Positions 33,753 to 43,500 of a stretch of 64,000 nucleotides of DNA are shown here, in pieces. Below the pieces are notes generated by a model, which was not told the DNA's origin, did not search any database, and worked only from the letters and a program-made list of their open reading frames with translations. The stretch comes from Acidobacteriota bacterium (lineage in GTDB: Bacteria; Acidobacteriota; Thermoanaerobaculia; UBA5066), in contig JAKOVQ010000017.1 in the NCBI GenBank assembly GCA_029781975.1, forward strand, positions 380,074 through 444,073. Reading direction: 5' to 3'. The position numbers were made by a program, and so were the translations under genes. Position 1 is the stretch's first letter; each line of letters begins with the position of its first letter.

Positions 33753-34682
33753 CTACGCCGGGCGGGAGGACGCCCGCGCGGCCGCGAGAGCGGCGGTCGC
33801 CGTGTCGTGAGCCGGGGTCTCGACCCCTGCCTCCCGCCCCAGGCGCGAGACCGCGCCCGAGAGGTCGTCCAGCTCGTTCGGCCCGCCCGCCTCGAGGTCG
33901 AGGAGGAAGCTCGGCTTCATCCCGTCCCCCAGCGAGGCGATGAAGCGGAGGGTCCTTTCCTCCTCGTCCGGGGCGAGCGCCACCCCCCGCGCCCGCGCGA
34001 CGGCGCAGACCTCCCCGACCAGGCGCCGGAGGAGGACGTCCCCGAGCGGGGCGCCGCGGACCGGCCCGATGGCCGCGCGCGCCAGGCCGCAGGCCGCCGC
34101 CATCGAGGCGATGAAGGCGAGCTTGCGCCAGAGGTCGGCCACGACGTCGGCCGATGCGCTCGCCTCCGCCCCCGCCTCGCGGAACGCAGCCGCGACCGAT
34201 TCGGCGCGCGCCGAGAGGCCTCCGCCCAGCTCTCCCACCGTCACCCGCTGGAAAGGGCTCCGGCGCTCGACGACCCCGGGGCCCACGCGCGCCGCGCTGA
34301 CCTGGGTCAGCCCGCCGAGGAGGCTCTGCCGCGGGACGCCGGCGGCCGCCAGGCGGTCCGCCGCCCCGACCCCGTTGAGGAGCGGGAGGACGGTCGCCCC
34401 CGCCCCGGCCAGGAGCCGCCCCGCGCCCGCCACCTCGTCGAGCGAGAAGGTCTTGACGGCCACGATCGCCAGGTCCGCCGGCGCGAGGGCCGCCGGGTCG
34501 TCCGTCGCGAGGACCGGCGCGACGAAGGAGCCGTCCGGCGTGAGGACCTCGATCCCTCCTCGCGCCCGGAGCGCCGCCAGGTGCTCGCCCCGCGCGAGCA
34601 TCCCCACCGGATGCCCCGCCCGCGCGAGGATGCCGCCGTAGAGCCCGCCGACGCCGCCGGCGCCCAGGATCGCGATCCGCAT
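33753..34682 (-). CDS. panE: 2-dehydropantoate 2-reductase (ketopantoate reductase)
   Basis: 309 residues. The N-terminal ILGAGGVGGLYGGILARAG binds NADPH. The ApbA/PanE motifs VKTF, LPLLNGVGAADRL and LWRKLAFIASM follow; the latter contains the catalytic Lys. It reduces ketopantoate to pantoate for coenzyme A synthesis. Family members outside biosynthetic operons can reduce other 2-keto acids, so the substrate is not certain. The ATG has a GGAGGG ribosome site. It is divergent from the Sco gene. Confidence 0.88.
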   Translation of the reverse strand: MRIAILGAGGVGGLYGGILARAGHPVGMLARGEHLAALRARGGIEVLTPDGSFVAPVLATDDPAALAPADLAIVAVKTFSLDEVAGAGRLLAGAGATVLPLLNGVGAADRLAAAGVPRQSLLGGLTQVSAARVGPGVVERRSPFQRVTVGELGGGLSARAESVAAAFREAGAEASASADVVADLWRKLAFIASMAAACGLARAAIGPVRGAPLGDVLLRRLVGEVCAVARARGVALAPDEEERTLRFIASLGDGMKPSFLLDLEAGGPNELDDLSGAVSRLGREAGVETPAHDTATAALAAARASSRPA

Positions 34683-34828
34683 CGGGTCCCTCCGTTCCGG
34701 GGCGGCGCGGCGCACGCGCGGCGCGTGCCGGTCCGCTCCGCTTCCCCCGGGGAAGGATGCTCCGCCCGGCAGCGCCCTCACAAGCCCGCGGGTCCGGCAC
34801 GGGGTCGCGGCCGCGCCGCGCGGCTGCC

Positions 34829-34834
34829 TACAAT
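34829..34834 (+). promoter_or_regulatory. -10 box 6 bases from the Sco gene start
   Basis: TACAAT, then CGGAGG, then ATG. GGAGG abuts the start codon with no spacer, too close to act as a Shine-Dalgarno site, so a leaderless mRNA is likely. Confidence 0.5.
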
Positions 34835-34840
34835 CGGAGG

Positions 34841-35893
34841 ATGAGGACCGGCTCCCCCTTCCCGCCTCTCCGCCGCCGTTCCCTGCGGCCGGCGACCGCT
34901 GGCGGCGCGCCGCCGCGCCTCCTCCCGCTCGCCAGCCTCGCGAACCTCGCGAACCTCGCGAACCTCACGAACCTCACCAACCTCACCAACCTCACGAACC
35001 TCGCGTTCCTTGCGCTCGTTGCGCTCCTCGTCCTCCCAGCGTGCCGTCCCCGCGAGGAGGCCGCCTCGCGCCCCGCGGCCGCGGAGCAGCGCTACCCGCT
35101 CACCGGCGTCGTCATGAGCCGGGACCTCGTCGAAGGGGAGGCGCGGGTGGCCCACGACGCGATCCCGGGCTTCATGGAGGCGATGACGATGTCGTTCGCC
35201 GTCCGCCCGCGCGAGGCGCTGAACGACGTCGAGCCGGGCGACCGGATCCGGGCGACCCTGGTCGTCGCTGGCGCGCGCTCCTGGCTCGAGGGGATCGCGG
35301 TGACGGAGAAGGTGAAGCCGGGCGAGGCGCCGAAGCCGGAGCCGGGGTCCCGCTTGAAGCCTCCGGCGCAGCCGGGCGACGAGGTCCCCCCGTTCTCTCT
35401 CGTCGACCAGTCCGGGCGCCCCGTCACCCGCGAGACGTTCCGCGGGAAGGTCGTCGTCACGACGTTCTTCTTCACCCGCTGCCCGCTCCCCGACTACTGC
35501 CCGCGGATGAACGGGAACCTCGGCCGGATCGAGAAGGCGGTCGTGGCCGACCCCTCCCTCGCGCGAAAGGTCCGGCTCCTCTCGGTCAGCTTCGACCCCG
35601 GGCGCGACACGCCCGAGGTCCTCAAGGAATACGGCCTGAGGTACCACGACGCGGCGAGCGGCCCCCCGTTCGCGATCTGGACGTTCGCCTCCGGGAGCGC
35701 CGAGGAGGTCCGGAAGCTGACCGACTTCTTCGGCGTCTGGGTCGAGAAGAAGGGGGAGAGCTTCGACCACGGGCTCGTGACGTCGGTGATCGACGGGGAG
35801 GGACGGGTCGTGAGGTCGTTCTTCGGGAACTCGTGGCAGCCGGAGGAGGTCCTCGCCGAGGCGAGGAAGGCGGCCGGGCGGACGACCGGCTGA
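34841..35893 (+). CDS. Sco1/SenC-type lipoprotein with an N-terminal copper-binding domain
   Basis: 350 residues. An unusual long signal segment holds a repeated L-A/T-N motif and ends in the lipobox LPAC (Cys68). A CusF/YHS-like copper domain follows (FMEAMTMSFAVRP, with Met ligands), then a Sco thioredoxin fold with RCPLPDYCPRM (CX5C copper pair) and a conserved His in FDHGLVT. Sco proteins deliver copper to cytochrome oxidase CuA and act as thiol reductases. Fusion of both metal domains suggests copper handover within one protein. The next gene starts three bases after its stop. Confidence 0.88.
   Translation: MRTGSPFPPLRRRSLRPATAGGAPPRLLPLASLANLANLANLTNLTNLTNLTNLAFLALVALLVLPACRPREEAASRPAAAEQRYPLTGVVMSRDLVEGEARVAHDAIPGFMEAMTMSFAVRPREALNDVEPGDRIRATLVVAGARSWLEGIAVTEKVKPGEAPKPEPGSRLKPPAQPGDEVPPFSLVDQSGRPVTRETFRGKVVVTTFFFTRCPLPDYCPRMNGNLGRIEKAVVADPSLARKVRLLSVSFDPGRDTPEVLKEYGLRYHDAASGPPFAIWTFASGSAEEVRKLTDFFGVWVEKKGESFDHGLVTSVIDGEGRVVRSFFGNSWQPEEVLAEARKAAGRTTG
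34937..34999 (+). repeat. Seven 9-bp tandem units inside the Sco signal sequence
   Basis: Units of the form CTC(G/A)C(G/C)AAC encode L-A-N or L-T-N seven times, and an eighth unit ends LAF. Slippage would change the hydrophobic core by three residues without a frameshift. Confidence 0.85.
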
Positions 35894-35896
35894 GGC

Positions 35897-38755
35897 GTGA
35901 CCGCCGCCGGTCTCCTCGCCCTGGCCGCCGGCGGCGCGGGGCTCGCCGCGGCGAGCCTCCTCGGCGCAGCCGCCCTCCGCCCCACGGGTCTCCCCTCGCG
36001 CCTCCTCGCCCTCTGGCTCCTCGCCTACGGGCAGGTCGTCCTCCTCGCCGAGGTGCTCTCCGAGCTCCGCCTCCTGGGGCGCGGAGGATTCCTCGCCGGG
36101 CAGGCCGTCTTCGTCGGCCTCGCGGCGTACGCCTGGAGCCGCGCGGGCCGGCCCCGGCCGCTCGCCTTCGCCGGGGAGGCGGCGCGCGCGGCCCTCTCCG
36201 GCGCGCGGCGCCACCGGGCGCTCGCGCTCTTCGCGCTCGGCGTCGGCGTTCTCGCCCTCGCGAACCTCGGGTTCCCCTTCCTCTACCCGCCGCTGAACGG
36301 AGACGCGAACGCCTACCACCTCCCGCGGGCGTTCTACTGGCTCGAGCTCGGGACGGCGCGCCACTTCCCGACGTCCGACTTCCGGATGACCCAGATGCCG
36401 CCCGACCCGTCGTTCGTCCTCGCCTGGGTCCTCGCCCTCTCGGGAGCGTTCCAGGGGCTAAACGTCCCCCAGTGGCTCGCCGCGCTCGCCCTCGCCTGCG
36501 CCGTCGCCGGGCTATCCCGCCTGGCGGGGTTCGCGCGTTCGGCCTCCCTCTTCCCGGCGCTCGTCGTCCTCTGCCTCCCGGCGGTGGTGGTCCAGACCGG
36601 CTCGGCCCAGACCGAGCTCGTCACGGCGGCGGTGGCCTCGGCCGCCGTCCTCTTCGGGTTCCGCGCGATCCTCTCCGAACGTCCGGCGCGCGCCGACCTC
36701 TTCCTCTTCGGGACCGCCTCAGGCCTCGCGCTCGGGACCAAGCTGACGGTCCTCTTCCTGGTGCCGGGGCTGGCGCTGGCGATGGCCGCGCTCGCCGCGG
36801 CGCGACCACGGGGCGAAAGGCTCGCGCCGGTCCGGGCCCTTCTCCTCTCGGGAGCGGTCGGGTTCCTCGCCCTGGGGGCCTACAACGCGGTCCTCAACCT
36901 CCTCGACTTCGGCAACCCCGTCGCGTCGCGCCAGGCCGTCGCGCTCACCTCCGCGGAGCTTCCCCCCTGGAGGTTCGACCAGGGGACCAACGTCGTCCGC
37001 TACCTCTACCAGGCGCTCGACTGGCCGGGCCTCTCCCGGTCGGAGGACTCTCCCCTCCCGCGCGCCGGGCGCGCCGCGTTCGAGGCCGTCGCGCACGCCA
37101 TCGGCCTCGACCTGCGCCTCGACACCGACGCCGCCGTCCTCGCCTCGAGCCGATCCGTTCCCGACGAGGACCGCTCGGGCTTCGGGCCGATCGGCTTCCT
37201 CGTCCTCGTCGCGGCCCCGTTCGCCGCGGTCGCGGCCCTCCTCCGGCTCCGGCGGGAGAGGACGCGCATCTCCCTCGCCCGGGCGGCGCTCCTCGTGGCC
37301 TCGCTCGCGTGGCTCCCCTGCTTCCTCGCCGTCGACCAGCCCTGGTCGGCGCAGAGGGTCCGGTACTTCCTCGTGTTCCTGCCGATCGTGGCCGCGGCGA
37401 CCGTCCCCGCGGTCGCGGGCGGGAGCCGCCTCCGGCGCGCGCTCGCCGCCGGGACCGGCGCGCTGTCGCTCGTCGTGGCCACCGGCGTGACGCTCGCGGG
37501 CCCGGGGGGAATCCGCGGCGGCGCGTACCGGGAGCCCGGCTTCGAGGCCCGCCTGAGGGAGGAGGTGGTGACGGCGCTCGCCCGCGACCTCCCGGCGTGG
37601 TTCCCGGGCGGCTCCGTCTTCGGGGTCGTCTCGGAGCACAACGACACCCTCTTCCACCTCTTCCGGGCGCTGCCGCAGTTCCGCTTCCGGCCGGTGAGCG
37701 AGGAGGAGATCGGCCCCCTCCTCGCGAAGGGCGAGATCGCCGCCGCCCTCGTCGGGCAGTTCCGCCGCGAGAGCGGCCAGGGGATCACCCGCCCGGCCGT
37801 CCCCCTCCCGAGGAACGCCGTCCTGACCGCGGACCCGGCCCGTTTCTACCGCGAGCACCCGCGCCAGTACCGGCTCGTGGTGAGGGAAGGCGACGCAGGC
37901 CTCGCGGCCTTCCTCCCCCTCTCGCGACCCCTCTCGTGGACCGCCACGGGGCCCCTCGAGCTCCGCCTGCCGGCCGGGCTCGTCGCGGCGGCAGGACCCC
38001 ATCCGGCGCTCCTCCTCCCGGTCGATCCGCCACCGGCGCCGGGTGAAGCCTTCGCGGCCTCGGTCGACGGCGCTCCCGCGATCGCGCTGAGGATCGGAGC
38101 CGACCTGGGCGTCGACCTCTCCCGAGAGGCCGCAGCCGCCGGAGCCGGCTCTTCATTCGTCACGCTCGCGCTGACTCGCAGGCTAGCGGGCGGCGCAGAG
38201 GTCCGCGCCGTCCCTGAGGACGCTTCGGACGGCCTCGCCCCCCTCACGCGGGACGGCGCCTGGCTCCTCCCTCGCGTCCCCGTCGCCGGGTCGATCCCGG
38301 GCGACCTGATCGAGGGCCTCTGGAGGAACGGGGAGCTCCCGATCCTCGGGGAGCCCCTTCCGTTCGTCCGCGTCGAGGGGTTCCACGGCGTCGAGGGCGA
38401 CGCCTCCGCGCCGTTCCGCTGGACGGACGGGAAGGGGGTCCTCGAGGTCCCCGTCTCCGTCGCCGACCCGCCGCGCGCGGTCCGTCTCGTCTTCGTCGGC
38501 TGGAGGGACGACGCGCGCTTCCGCCTCGAGGCGAACGGCACGTCCCTCCTCGAGGCGACCCTCCCGAGCGGCGCCCTCGCGCGCGACGTCGAGCTGCCGC
38601 CGGGGCTGGGGCCGGTGCTCCGGCTGACCCTTTCGAGCGACCTCTTCCGGCCCCCGGGCGACGCGAGGGCTCTCGGCGTCTGCGTCCGCTCGGTGACTCT
38701 CCTGCGCGACCGGCGGCCGCCGGGTCGCGGAAGCGGCGCCCTCCGCACCCGCTAG
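35897..38755 (+). CDS. Large polytopic membrane protein, PMT/ArnT-like glycosyltransferase fold
   Basis: 952 residues from a GTG three bases after the Sco stop. The first ~540 residues have roughly 12 transmembrane helices with a PMT-like acidic loop (PLNGDANAYHLPRAFYWLE, with catalytic-type Asp) and GTKLTVLFLVPGLAL. The last ~400 residues are a soluble, periplasmic, beta-rich part of unknown fold (RFDLR... ending LRDRRPPGRG). GT39/GT83 enzymes use polyprenyl-phosphate sugars outside the membrane. The acceptor is unknown. Its TAG stop overlaps the next gene's stop (CTAG). Confidence 0.75.
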   Translation: MTAAGLLALAAGGAGLAAASLLGAAALRPTGLPSRLLALWLLAYGQVVLLAEVLSELRLLGRGGFLAGQAVFVGLAAYAWSRAGRPRPLAFAGEAARAALSGARRHRALALFALGVGVLALANLGFPFLYPPLNGDANAYHLPRAFYWLELGTARHFPTSDFRMTQMPPDPSFVLAWVLALSGAFQGLNVPQWLAALALACAVAGLSRLAGFARSASLFPALVVLCLPAVVVQTGSAQTELVTAAVASAAVLFGFRAILSERPARADLFLFGTASGLALGTKLTVLFLVPGLALAMAALAAARPRGERLAPVRALLLSGAVGFLALGAYNAVLNLLDFGNPVASRQAVALTSAELPPWRFDQGTNVVRYLYQALDWPGLSRSEDSPLPRAGRAAFEAVAHAIGLDLRLDTDAAVLASSRSVPDEDRSGFGPIGFLVLVAAPFAAVAALLRLRRERTRISLARAALLVASLAWLPCFLAVDQPWSAQRVRYFLVFLPIVAAATVPAVAGGSRLRRALAAGTGALSLVVATGVTLAGPGGIRGGAYREPGFEARLREEVVTALARDLPAWFPGGSVFGVVSEHNDTLFHLFRALPQFRFRPVSEEEIGPLLAKGEIAAALVGQFRRESGQGITRPAVPLPRNAVLTADPARFYREHPRQYRLVVREGDAGLAAFLPLSRPLSWTATGPLELRLPAGLVAAAGPHPALLLPVDPPPAPGEAFAASVDGAPAIALRIGADLGVDLSREAAAAGAGSSFVTLALTRRLAGGAEVRAVPEDASDGLAPLTRDGAWLLPRVPVAGSIPGDLIEGLWRNGELPILGEPLPFVRVEGFHGVEGDASAPFRWTDGKGVLEVPVSVADPPRAVRLVFVGWRDDARFRLEANGTSLLEATLPSGALARDVELPPGLGPVLRLTLSSDLFRPPGDARALGVCVRSVTLLRDRRPPGRGSGALRTR

Positions 38756-39795
38756 CGGAGCTCCTCCCGGATGGCCGCCAGGTCCCCGTCCGCCGCGGCC
38801 TGGGCCGCGAGCCCGGGGTTGAGCGCCAGCGCCCTCCTCGCGGCCGCCACGGCGCCCGGACGGTCCCCGTTCGCGAGCCGGATGACGGCGAGGTCGTAGA
38901 GGACCTCGGGAAGCATCCCGGGCTGCGCCTCGGCGCGCTTCGCCGCCTCTTCCTGCCACTTCAGCGCCTCCGGGAACCTCCTCTCGGTGAAGCCGGTCCA
39001 CCCGCGGTTCCAGAGGTCGTTCACGAGCGCCATCCCGACGAGCCGCGTCAGCTGGCCGAACGGATCGGGGTCGTCGTCGACGCGGACGTCGACGGCCCGG
39101 TCGCTGAAGCCGTTGTAGCCCCCCTTCGCGCGGCAGACGAGGAGGGCCGCGGACTGCCGGCCCCGGCTGTCGCCCCCCGCCGCGTCCCCCGCCTTCAGCG
39201 CCACGAGGAGCCGCTCGGCGAGCGGCTTTCCCGCGCTGGCGAGGAACGCCTTCTCGACCTCGGTCACGACCGCCTCGCCGACGAGGATGTTCCCCTGGAT
39301 CGCGTAGCCCGGCCCCTTGCGCCCTCCCGCCCAGGACTTGCAGTCCCGGCCGGTCGAGGTGGCCGAGTCCCCCGAGGCGGTCACGATGCCGACCTGCCGC
39401 CCGTCCCGCCCCTCGTCCCCCCGGAGGAGGACCTTCAGCGCCTCCTCGGCCGTGAGCCCTCCCGCGAGGAGGTCGAGGCCGCGGGGCCCGAAGCTCGTGT
39501 TGGCCGACGCCTGCGTCGCGACGGCGCCGACTCCGGCCTTCGCGAACGGGACCACCGTCCCGACGGCGAAGAAGCGGCTCGCCACCGCCACGCCGACCTC
39601 TCCTGCCGCCGGGTCCGCGGCGACGATGGAGAAGGTGGCGGGGCCGGGAGGAGCAGCCGTCGCGCCGGGCCCGATCCCGGCAGCCGCGACGAGAACCCCG
39701 AGGACGGCGGCGACGGCGCGGAGCGGAAGGACGGAGACCGGACCGCGGACCAGGGCGTTCCGGCCGGCGGAAAGGGGGGCGTTCGTCGATCTCAT
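38752..39795 (-). CDS. DUF1028 family protein (Ntn-hydrolase-like fold), secreted
   Basis: 347 residues. A signal segment (AAVLGVLVAAAGIGPGATAA) precedes the DUF1028 domain, which starts ATFSIVAADPAAGEVGVAVASRFFAVG and includes GVGAVATQASANTSFGPRGLDLL and NILVGEAVV. The family adopts an Ntn-hydrolase-like fold of unknown substrate. The C-terminal ~90 residues form a tetratricopeptide-like pair (EVLYDLAVIRLANGDRPGAVAAARRALALNPG). A GGAGGT site precedes the ATG. It is convergent with the membrane protein gene. Confidence 0.88.
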   Translation of the reverse strand: MRSTNAPLSAGRNALVRGPVSVLPLRAVAAVLGVLVAAAGIGPGATAAPPGPATFSIVAADPAAGEVGVAVASRFFAVGTVVPFAKAGVGAVATQASANTSFGPRGLDLLAGGLTAEEALKVLLRGDEGRDGRQVGIVTASGDSATSTGRDCKSWAGGRKGPGYAIQGNILVGEAVVTEVEKAFLASAGKPLAERLLVALKAGDAAGGDSRGRQSAALLVCRAKGGYNGFSDRAVDVRVDDDPDPFGQLTRLVGMALVNDLWNRGWTGFTERRFPEALKWQEEAAKRAEAQPGMLPEVLYDLAVIRLANGDRPGAVAAARRALALNPGLAAQAAADGDLAAIREELR

Positions 39796-39896
39796 GGGAC
39801 CTCCGGACGGCGAGTCTAGGAGGGGGCTCCGGCGCGGACAACGCGGGGGCGCCCCTCGCGGGCCGCGTCCCGCACCTCCGGCCGGCGGCCGGGACC

Positions 39897-40541
39897 TCAG
39901 ATCAGCCCGGCTCTCAGGGCCCGGTGGACCGCCGCCGACTTGGAGCTGACGTGGAGCTTGTCGTAGATCGACCGGACGTAGTTCCTCACGGTGTTGATGC
40001 TGACGCCCATCCGGTCGGCCGCGCCCTGGTAGCTCGCCCCATCGGCCAGGAACGCGAGGAGGCGCTTCTCCTGGGGCGAGAGAGCCGTTCCCGAAGGCTC
40101 CGGAGGCGCGAACCTCTGGAAGAGGCGGAGCGCCTTGCGGGCGATCTCGGGCGAGAGGGGGGCTCCCCCGTCGTGCGCCTCGCGGACCGCGGCGACGAGC
40201 CGGTCGGGCGGCGTCCGCTTCAGGAGGTACCCCGAGGCGCCGCGGCAGAGAGACTCGAAGATCCGGTCCTCGTCCTCGTAGACCGTCAGCATCAGGATCG
40301 CGGCGCCGCCCAGCTTCTCCTTCAGCTCTCCGACCGCTTCCGACCCGCTCCGTCCCGGCAGGTTGATGTCGAGGAGGAGGACGTCCGGCCGGGCGCCGGG
40401 GGCGAGGCGGAGGGCCTCCTCCACCGAGCCCCAGCAGCCGGCGCAGCGGAATCCTCCCGGCCCGTCGAAGAGGAGGCGGACCGCCTCCCGGAATCCCGGG
40501 TCGTCCTCGACGATGCCGACGCTGATCGCGGGGGAGGTCAT
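39897..40541 (-). CDS. NarL/FixJ-type response regulator
   Basis: 214 residues. The receiver domain has the acidic pocket Glu12-Asp13-Asp14, phosphoacceptor Asp58 (LLLDINLPG), Thr near 85 and Lys in GYLLKRTPP. A LuxR-type helix-turn-helix ends the protein (LSPQEKRLLAFLADGASYQGAADRMGVSINTVRNYVRSIYDKL). It should bind DNA as a phosphorylated dimer. It follows the propeller histidine kinase by 58 bases on the same strand and is its obvious partner. Confidence 0.95.
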   Translation of the reverse strand: MTSPAISVGIVEDDPGFREAVRLLFDGPGGFRCAGCWGSVEEALRLAPGARPDVLLLDINLPGRSGSEAVGELKEKLGGAAILMLTVYEDEDRIFESLCRGASGYLLKRTPPDRLVAAVREAHDGGAPLSPEIARKALRLFQRFAPPEPSGTALSPQEKRLLAFLADGASYQGAADRMGVSINTVRNYVRSIYDKLHVSSKSAAVHRALRAGLI

Positions 40542-40599
40542 CGGACGTGGCCTCTCGCGGGGAGTATCCGGCGGTCCGCTCCGCCCGGGAAGCGCACGT

Positions 40600-43500
40600 T
40601 CATGCGCTCCCGGGAAGCGGAATGTCGAATCGGAGGATCGTCCCGGACGCCGGGCCGGGCAGGACCTCGAGCTCCCCGCCGAGGGCCTCCGCGCGCGCCC
40701 GCATCCCCGGCAGGCCCCGTCCCGAGCCGGCGGCGGGGGTTTCCGGTGAAGGCAGCCCCTTTCCGTCGTCCGACACCATGACGACCAGCCGGCCCCTCTC
40801 GCGGTGGAACCGGACCTCGACGCTCCGGGCGTCCGCGTGCCGGGCCACGTTGTTGAGGGCCTCCTGGAGCGCCAGGAGGAGGTGGCGGCGGACCTCCGGA
40901 GGGACGACGAGCCCGGCGAGGTCGGGAGGGAGCTCGAGGCGCCACGCGACGCCCCGCCCCTCGAAGAGGTCGACGGCGAACGTCGAGACGCGGTCGGCCA
41001 CGCTCCTGAGGTCGTCGTGCCTCGGGTCGATCGACCAGATGTTGTCCGAGAGGGCCCCCCCCATCCGCCTCGCCGCGGCGCCGATGTCGACGGCCAGGCG
41101 CTGCGCCGTCGGCCGGCCCTCCGCCTCGCGCCGCACCACCTCGGCGAGGAGGGAGATCCGGGAGAGGCTGGCTCCGAGGTCGTCGTGCAGGTCCGTCGCG
41201 ATCCTCGTCCGGACGCGCTCCACCGCCACGAGGCGGCCGACCCGGACGCGATGCGCGAGGAGCGCGAGGGCGGCGAGCCCGGCCGCCGCGAGGACGAGCG
41301 CCCAGGGCCGCCGCCAGAGGGGGACCGCGATCACCAGGTCGAACCCGGCCGCCGGCCCCGCCCGGCCGTCCGCCTGGACGGCTCGCACCTCGAAGCGGGT
41401 TCGGCCGGGAGCGAGGCCCGCGACGAGGACCCGTCGGTCGGGCGAGGGCGGCCCGAAGTCCCCTTCGCCGGAGGAGAGCCGCGTGGAGAAGAGGGCGGGC
41501 GCGTCCGGTGCGAGCGACGGCGCGGCGAACTCGACCGACAGCCTCCGGGCGCTCGGCGGCAGGAGGAGCGGGGGAAGGCTCCGGCTCCCGAGCAGGGACG
41601 AGAAGCGCGGGACGCCGTCGACCGAGACCGAGGTCAGGACGGCAGCCGGGGGCCTCTCGCGAGGGTCCTGCCTCGGCTCGATCCGCGCCAGGCCGTCGAG
41701 CGTCCCGAACCAGAGGGCTCCGTCGCGGTCGCGCGCGGCGCAGGCGACGACCCCGTTGGGGAGGCCCTGGGGGGAGCCGAACGTCCGCACCCGGCCGGTC
41801 GCCGGGTCGAAGCGCTCCACGCCCCGCGTCGTCCCGAGCCAGATCCGGCCGGAGCCGTCCTCGACGAGGGCGCGGACGACGTCGCTCTGGAAGGGCTGCC
41901 GTGGCACGACCCGCTCGAACGTCGGTGTCGCCGCCGCCGGATCGGCCACCCGCCAGAGCCCGTCCCGCCCGGTCCCGATCCAGAGCGCCCCGTCGTGCGC
42001 GACGAGGAGGGCGTGGACGAAGCTGACCGGCGCCCCCGCGGCGGCCCCGTAGCTCTCGAACCGCCCGCCGCGCCTGCGGACCAGCCCCTCGCCGTAGAGG
42101 CCGATCCAGAGGTCCCCCGCCCCGTCCTCTGCGAACGCCGTCGGGGCCTGAGGCGCGAACGAGCCCTTCGGGAACCGCTCGAACCGGCCGGTCCGGCCGT
42201 CGCGACGCGTCAGGAGGACGTCGCCGAAGGTCGAGATCCAGAGGTCGCCCCGCGAGTCCTCGAAGAGGCGGAAGACGTCGTCGCCCCCGAGCCCGTCGGC
42301 GGTGGTGTAGCGCCGGACGGGCTGCTCGCCCTCCAGGGCCTCGGGGCGCATCGCCCGGCCGTAGCGAAGGAGGCCGCTCCCCGTCGGCACCCACCACTCC
42401 CCCGCCCGGTCCCTCAGCGTCACCTGGCCCCACCCCCAGCTCGCCCGCGACACCCCGGGCGGGATCCGGGGCGTCACGGCGTGGAAGACGCCGCCCCGGT
42501 CGACCGCGATCGTCCAGGGCGTCTGCCCGACCGCGACCAGCGGCCCCTCCGGAAGGACGAGGAGGGCGCCGACGCGCGCCTCCGGGAGGCCGTCCGCGCG
42601 GCCGAAGGCGCTGACGCCGTCCTCCCGGAGCCGGACGAGGCCGTGGGCCTCGGCCCCCACCCAGACGTTCCCCTCCCCGTCCGTCTCCAGCGCGGAGATC
42701 CCGTCGTCCGGAAGGCCGCTGTCGCGGTCCACCGTCCTCAGCCCCCTCGGTCCCACGTGGATCAGGGCCTTGACGGCGCCGACCCAGGCCCCATCCGCGT
42801 CGAGCCGTATCTGCCGGATCGGGCGGCCGTCGAGGTGCAGCCACCGGACCTCGCCCGGTGCCGTCGGGAGCTCGATGCTCCCGTCCGGCGAGACGAGCGG
42901 CCGCGCCGCCGCCACGAGCGCGCCCGGGGCCGGCTCCCGTCCCGCCGCCGCCGGAAGGAGGACGAAGAGCCCCTGCTCGTGGCCGACCCAGAGGCGCCCC
43001 CCCTCGTCGACGGCGAGCGAGCCGACGTCGTCGGAGCCCCCGGCAGGGTCCACGAGGACCCGCTCGGGCGGACGCCCCGGCGCGAGCCTCGCGAGCCCCC
43101 CGCGGGTCCCGGCCCAGACGGTTCCGTCGGGCCCGCACGCCAGGGCCTGGACGTAGGCCCCCGGCCCCGAGCCGAGCTCCACCCGTCGCGCGTCGCCGCC
43201 GGGGCCGAAGACGGCGAGGCCGTCGGCCCCTCCCGCCCAGAGCCGGTCCTGCCGGTCCGCGGCGAGGGCCTCGAACGCGCCGACCGTCCCCGGGGGCCCC
43301 GGAACCGGGACGAACGGGCGGTGTCCCGTGTGCTCGGCGTCGAGGACGGCGAGGCCCCGGCCGGTCGCGACGAAGAGCCTTCCGCCGGCCAGGGCCACCT
43401 CGAGGATGCGCGGTCCGGGCAGCCCCGCCTCGGTCCCGAACGCGACGAAGCGCTCCCCGTCGTATCGCGACAGGCCGTCCGTCGTCCCGATCCAGAGCGA

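Noticed and set aside
33598-33810. Short open frame across the 48-bp repeats with a repeated VPGGFSIPPDPPTGAQ pattern
   Set aside because: It starts at TTG without a ribosome site, and the open frame follows from the repeat length being a multiple of three. Hairpins and position between convergent genes explain the DNA better.
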